Shown here piece by piece: positions 60,201-64,000 of a DNA stretch of 64,000 bases. The DNA comes from Chamaecrista fasciculata (Eukaryota; Streptophyta; Magnoliopsida; Fabales; Fabaceae), in the NCBI GenBank assembly GCA_003254925.1, contig QANZ01016307.1, positions 53,251-117,250 on the forward strand, written 5' to 3'. Below the pieces are notes generated by a model, which worked only from the letters and a program-made list of their open reading frames with translations, did not search any database and was not told the DNA's origin. A program made the position numbers and the translations under genes. Positions within the stretch are counted from its first letter, which is position 1, and each line of letters starts with the position of its first letter.

Positions 60201-61355
60201 CTTCAGGTCGTCTCACTTTCATCTATAAATTTTCTTTTTGGTCTAATTAATTTAGTTCCTTAACTTATAAAAAGCATGCAAACATTTCCTTTCAGTCTTA
60301 CATGGCCCCTTTGGTAACTCTGATGATCTCTTGCCAACTTGGATCCTGGCTGTCATAGAATCCTACCATAGTACCTAATCATCACCAAAATACTATGATT
60401 TTTTGTTTTGTTTTCTGTCTGCTTGTCTCTGAGAATCCAACTTTGTTAATGATGATGTTGTCAAGCAATCAAGGCAAACAGTTGTAGAACCTATTGCACA
60501 ACTTTTTCTTGCTTTTTCTCCATTCCAAGGACTAGAGTGCCCAAGTCATGAAGAGGAAGCTGCTCATGCTGTTGTTATGTTCATACTTGATTTATAGATA
60601 AACCATGATTCACTTTCCTAGTGAGACAAAAATTACAGTACCCAGAGTGTGTTATTTCAGTTTTATCCCCCTGTTTGCTTACTACATCGTTTTCATTATA
60701 AGCTAAATTCTTTCGAGTTCATGAAGTATACCATCTCTGCTTCTACTGTTTAATTATGTACTATTCTTTTTCCTGCAATATCAAATACTACTGTAAATGT
60801 ATTTTGTTTTTGTCTTCCATATCTAAGGTGAAGGGGAGAATCATTAACATGTGTCCTTGTCATTTTTCCATCATACATGGAAAAGATCCAACATTCAGGA
60901 AAAAATAAATTATGTACTAGTCAATTGAAATTTTTCGGCAGGTCGTATATATGAAATATATCTATTTTGGCTGATACTTGATAGATTATAGTTTTCTCTT
61001 TCAAATTTGGCCTGAAATAAACTTGTTTCTTTGATGGCTAATTAAAGTGTGTTTTTAATCAGTTTGTAGTATTTTCGATCTAAGTTTTAGTGGAAATAAT
61101 AGTTATGTAAATATTAAGATGATGAATCATTTTTTCTGTTGAATGTGAAAGTATATTTTGCCCTATCACATGAACATATCCATAGTCTTATAGGGTATTA
61201 TTAGCAATAGTACTTTATTTGGAAACCGAAGCTGTACTTACAATGAACTGATGAACACAGGATATTGCAATGGGTGGGAATGCACTCCCAGTCCCGAGGG
61301 CAGAGAAGTACATGAACTAGCTGATCATGAAGGTGTAGTCTTCCTTGCTAATTGA
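54247..61355 (+). CDS. Tentative four-exon gene for an 87-residue unknown protein
   Basis: Exons 54247-54264, 55945-56023, 58458-58529 and 61261-61355 join in one open frame with GT-AG borders at every junction (strong donor CT|GTAAGT after exon 1; GCAG|, TATAG| and ACACAG| acceptors). The product starts MESNNTTIMFQVKVVDYRR, continues EGKHCFGIKN and RWESDTIKIKRGYCNGWE and ends GVVFLAN. No signal peptide, membrane segment or known domain was recognised; three Cys lie in the second half. Introns are 1.7-2.7 kb and hold MITEs. Two short upstream ATGs precede the chosen one, which would hinder translation, so a spliced non-coding transcript is an alternative. Exons were found by eye, so chance assembly remains possible. 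Confidence 0.3.
54335..54501. repeat. Fragment of the CTAGGGRTGACAA TIR family
   Basis: The right end CTTGTCACCCCTAG is the inverse of the family terminus, and GGATATCCGATC and ATGGATATCAAATATTTTTC are degraded arms. It lies in the first intron of the tentative gene. Confidence 0.4.
55329..55657. mobile_element. 329 bp Mutator-like MITE with perfect 9 bp TSD
   Basis: Ends GAGTAAACT and AGTTTACTCG are inverted, with repeats of AAATAGGTCCCCGAATTTTT and its inverse. Flanks are perfect TTACGATAT (55320-55328 and 55658-55666). No coding potential. Confidence 0.75.
56709..57150. mobile_element. Inverted-repeat element related to 3810-4043
   Basis: Starts GACAAAAGACTATTGGTGC. Inner arms pair (GGGCTAATAGTTGTCGTC against inverted sequence near 57055-57075; GACCTCCTGAGTTCAATGA against TCATTGAACTCAAGAGGTC). 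The outer right TIR is lost. The centre (about 56935-57025) is not inverted and more GC-rich; a 68-codon frame crosses it, possibly a captured gene piece. Confidence 0.55.
57354..57374 (-). mobile_element. Ultrashort minus-strand A-tailed insertion
   Basis: A T-rich insert ending TTTTGGGCAAA lies between GATCTCTGA copies (57345-57353 and 57375-57383). Confidence 0.4.
60075..60265. repeat. Half of a MITE-like inverted-repeat element
   Basis: Repeated units such as GGTCCCTTAATTTTA, TTCATTTTGTTCC and TTTTGATCCTTTAAA resemble one arm of the MITE families above; no inverse arm was found. Confidence 0.35.
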
Positions 61356-61531
61356 CTACTAGCTACATAAACAATCCAAATTGAGTTCATTGGTGACCTT
61401 TCCTTTCTTATTGAATCAAATGTTTTCTTTATGTAGAGAGAAGTAGTACTAATGATCTCATTATTAATATGGCATTAAAACAGACAAGACAGGGATGAAG
61501 TGAATTAGGGAGTAGGGCAGGGGGTTACAGT

Positions 61532-62149
61532 TTAATGGGACATGCTGAGAAGTTGCTCTAGATACTCAACTCCCAAGTCCTCTAATACTATCACACTGCT
61601 TCCTGCCTCTGATTTCTGCTGCTGTTTGCCTTTCCTGGACTTGGATGATAATAATCTTTGTCTCTCTTTGAGTGCCAAAGCAGGCGAACTTTCTGTGCTG
61701 CAACCATAATTGATGCCTCGCAGAGATTCCTTCACCCTTTCCACCGGAAAATTAAGAACAGCCGTGGGACCTCTCATGCTAAATGCAGCTTGATCATAAG
61801 CTAAAGCAGCCGCTTCTGCAGTGTCAAACGTTCCAAGCCAAACCCTCGCTCCGTTCCTCGTCGTGTCTCTGATCTCAGCCGCAAATTTTCCCCAAGGTCT
61901 CTTCCTCACCCCTATGTATGATTTCTCCTTCACTTCTCTGACTTCCTGCGACGTTGGATGCTTTGCTTTCCTGTCATTCTCGTATGTTGCTGTTTGTGTT
62001 GGTTGGTGAATAATACGACTGTCCAGGTCCACCATGTCGAAGGAAAGACAATCATGGATAGGGTCTTCCTCTACTTGGCTGCATGAGAACGACTCCAACA
62101 TTGTATCACACCCATCTGACCATGGATGTTGAAAGAAAGGGGAAGACAT
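61532..62149 (-). CDS. AP2/ERF transcription factor, group IX (ERF1-like), second copy
   Basis: Single exon of 205 residues from the ATG at 62149. One AP2 domain at about 78-136 ([37 protein letters not shown]) has the ERF-type Ala and Asp. A basic tract follows ([10 protein letters not shown]), and the C terminus [16 protein letters not shown] is the CMIX-1 type motif. It shares SPALALK and this tail with the ERF at 48407-49054, so the two are paralogues on the same strand, 12.5 kb apart. Expected role: nuclear activator binding GCC-box promoters in ethylene/jasmonate defence responses. A minus-strand TATA (TATATAAG) lies at about 62234-62243. Confidence 0.93.
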   Translation of the reverse strand: MSSPFFQHPWSDGCDTMLESFSCSQVEEDPIHDCLSFDMVDLDSRIIHQPTQTATYENDRKAKHPTSQEVREVKEKSYIGVRKRPWGKFAAEIRDTTRNGARVWLGTFDTAEAAALAYDQAAFSMRGPTAVLNFPVERVKESLRGINYGCSTESSPALALKERQRLLSSKSRKGKQQQKSEAGSSVIVLEDLGVEYLEQLLSMSH

Positions 62150-62233
62150 AATAATTTCAAAGATCAGTCACTGGTCTCTCTTATCCTAATTAATATGGTC
62201 TCCCAATCTCGATGCTCAAACATTGTGGAACAC

Positions 62234-62243
62234 CTTATATATC
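62234..62243 (-). promoter_or_regulatory. TATA box of the second ERF gene
   Basis: Minus-strand GATATATAAGG about 85-90 bp upstream of the ATG at 62149. Confidence 0.55.
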
Positions 62244-62670
62244 CTGCAATGTCCGTGATTCAATTACTTTATTATATATGTGATGTGATGTGATAACATG
62301 TCATTGCTATAATTTATAAGTCGATGCGATACCCAAACTTAAAAACAGCCCCCACCCCAATTTCTTATTTCAGTAATGATGAATAAAATATTTAGCCTTT
62401 CATGTCAAGTGGACGTATTATTAGCGGATGTATGCGTCCGCTAGCAGTCTCTGCGCTCTACCATGTTACTCATACAATTTATTTTTTAATTTTTATTCAT
62501 TTAGAAAGAGTGGTTCATAAGTGACAATAAAGACTACCTGCTTAGCTTGAGAAAAATCTAAACTAGATCATGAGATCCAGCTAGCCAGCTCCTTCGGGCT
62601 TTCATCTCTATTCATAATTCATCGTTATTTCTTCATAGTTCATATGAGTCACTTCACCCTTATAAAGCAT

Positions 62671-62980
62671 ATACACTCCATTTTGAGAGTATGTCGCTGT
62701 GTGAAACACGTGTCCGTGTCTGACATCTGTACGACATTCATATGACACATATTTATAAATTTTAAAATATAAAATCAATTATTTGTGACATTGACATAAC
62801 AAACAATAAAAAATAATGACACATATGACATATATTATAAATTGATATTATAATATTAAAGTTTTCGTCTAAATTTATGGATATTTAATTATTTTTATAT
62901 ATAAATATATGTCGTATCGTATCGTGTAAGTTTAACAATTTGACGTGTCTCATGTCCGTGTGAGTGTCCATGTTTCATAG
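62671..62980 (+). repeat. Dispersed repeat family, copy 3
   Basis: Starts ACACTCCATTTTGAGAG, has ACACGTGTCCGTGTCTGACA, and ends with GTGTGAGTGTCCATG. Same order as 29446-29758. Confidence 0.65.
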
Positions 62981-64000
62981 GTTCCTCACTTTGACTTGGT
63001 TTAATTCAAGCTTCACCCAAGTTATGGATGGATGACCCAGTTTCGGTCCATAAGCAGTGAAATGATATTTGCTCTATAATACAAGTAATGCTACTTCCTT
63101 CACCAGAAGAAAAAATTTCTTCTGGTGATTTACTGTGATTTACTTAATTTAATTCCATTGTTATTTCCGATTATATTGAATATGAATACCAAGGGATCAG
63201 CTGAACTAATTAATGAACAGAGTGTCAGTATACGAAACCACAAATAATATCAATATAACGTGCATCCCTAATAGAAAGAATAATATTAAGGAAAACAACG
63301 AGGAAACGACAAAACGACACAGAATAATTATAATAAGTTTGGTTTAAGAAGATATTTTCTGTTTTATTTTTTAAATTATATTTTTGTTTTCTGATTTTCA
63401 ACGTTTCATACATATCATAAATTTAAATTTCTATTTCTATTCCTTTTTTAAAGTATATTATTTTTTTTTTGGACTGATTTTTTAAAGTATATTAATTCGC
63501 ACAACAATACATTTTATTTTATTTATAGTGTAACTATTGTTGAATGGTAAATATGTCTTCTTTTTTTTGTCAAGTTTAAAATAATGTTATATTTGAAAAT
63601 GTGGGAAATGATTTTTCAGCTTATTGTTTTTAGTCTATTTTGATAAATATTTTTGATAAAATAATACCCAATACATTTTCAATAATATATTTTATTATTC
63701 AGTGAAAATGAAAATTATTAGTGGTCATATTTTCTATTCCCATGAAAGGCATAAGTTTATTTCTGATATAATTCTTAAATTTTTTAAATTTGCTTGTTAA
63801 ACTGAGACGAATAGAATATTGGCCGAAAAAATATGAATATAAGTTATATACTAGTAATTTATTATTTGGGATTAAAATTCGTCATGATATTCCGTGTCAC
63901 AATATAGTAAACAAGTTCATGGACCTCAATATAGAACTTCCAACAACATATAATTAAAGATCATGGACCTCAAAAAAAAAAAAAAGCGAATCTAAACAAG
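62981..64000. other. Intergenic at the right edge
   Basis: AT-rich, no gene. Contains a short perfect palindrome-like AAATTTCTTCTGGTGA near 63110 and the ultrashort insertion at 63461-63477. TCATGGACCTCAA occurs twice (about 63917 and 63962), the second before an A-run. Confidence 0.4.
63461..63477 (-). mobile_element. Ultrashort minus-strand A-tailed insertion with 17 bp target duplication
   Basis: Ten T plus GGACTGA (minus strand TCAGTCC then A-run) between perfect TTTTTTAAAGTATATTA copies (63444-63460 and 63478-63494). Confidence 0.55.

Noticed and set aside
1..64000. Known plant miRNA precursors (miR156, miR172, miR399 and similar)
   Set aside because: No matching mature sequence was noticed by eye on either strand; a computed search would be needed to exclude them.

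Overview
This is a 64 kb window of AT-rich plant nuclear DNA. Spliced genes, two 11S (legumin-type) seed globulins, a PHT1 phosphate transporter, an R2R3-MYB and two AP2/ERF factors point to a eudicot. The first globulin ends in RRAVA and its basic chain reads like pea legumin A and soybean glycinin, so a legume (Fabaceae) is the most likely source; this is inferred from remembered family sequences. No bacterial, viral or organellar segment and no CRISPR array was seen.

Layout. 0.4-0.7 kb: probable first exon of a minus-strand gene leaving the window. 1-4 kb: nested inverted-repeat elements. 4.9-7.7 kb (+): TOM1-like protein of the TOL2 type. 9.0-10.6 kb (+): patellin (SEC14-GOLD). 10.6-14 kb: transposon-derived repeats. 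14.4-16.1 and 18.5-20.1 kb (+): two tandem 11S globulin genes, each with one intron and a legumin-box promoter; a third, orphan legumin box lies between them. 22.3-22.8 kb (+): DUF761 protein. 23.1-23.4 kb: solo LTR. 23.9-24.2 kb (-): unidentified gene fragment. 25.4-26.3 kb: long-TIR Mutator-like element ending 57 bp from the stop codon of a MYB13/14/15-type gene (26.4-28.3 kb, -). 28.3-35.8 kb: repeat island. 35.9-38.6 kb (-): PHT1 transporter with a likely leader intron and a P1BS motif. 39-48 kb: repeats, including a 1.3 kb foldback element. 48.4-49.1 and 61.5-62.1 kb (-): two group IX ERF genes. Between them, 54.2-61.4 kb (+): a tentative four-exon gene for an 87-residue protein.

The genes do not form one pathway. 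The globulin pair is a seed-storage unit with shared promoter architecture; the ERF pair looks like a stress/jasmonate-ethylene regulator cluster; the others are independent single genes.

The most unusual signal is in the repeats. At least 13 insertions of only about 12-35 bp, mostly an A-tract preceded by a TGGCC-like end, are flanked by 9-17 bp direct repeats, as expected for extremely 5'-truncated target-primed retrotransposition. Seven non-autonomous inverted-repeat elements are flanked by 9-10 bp target duplications, which marks the Mutator superfamily. All identifications come from reading the sequence; no database search was possible.
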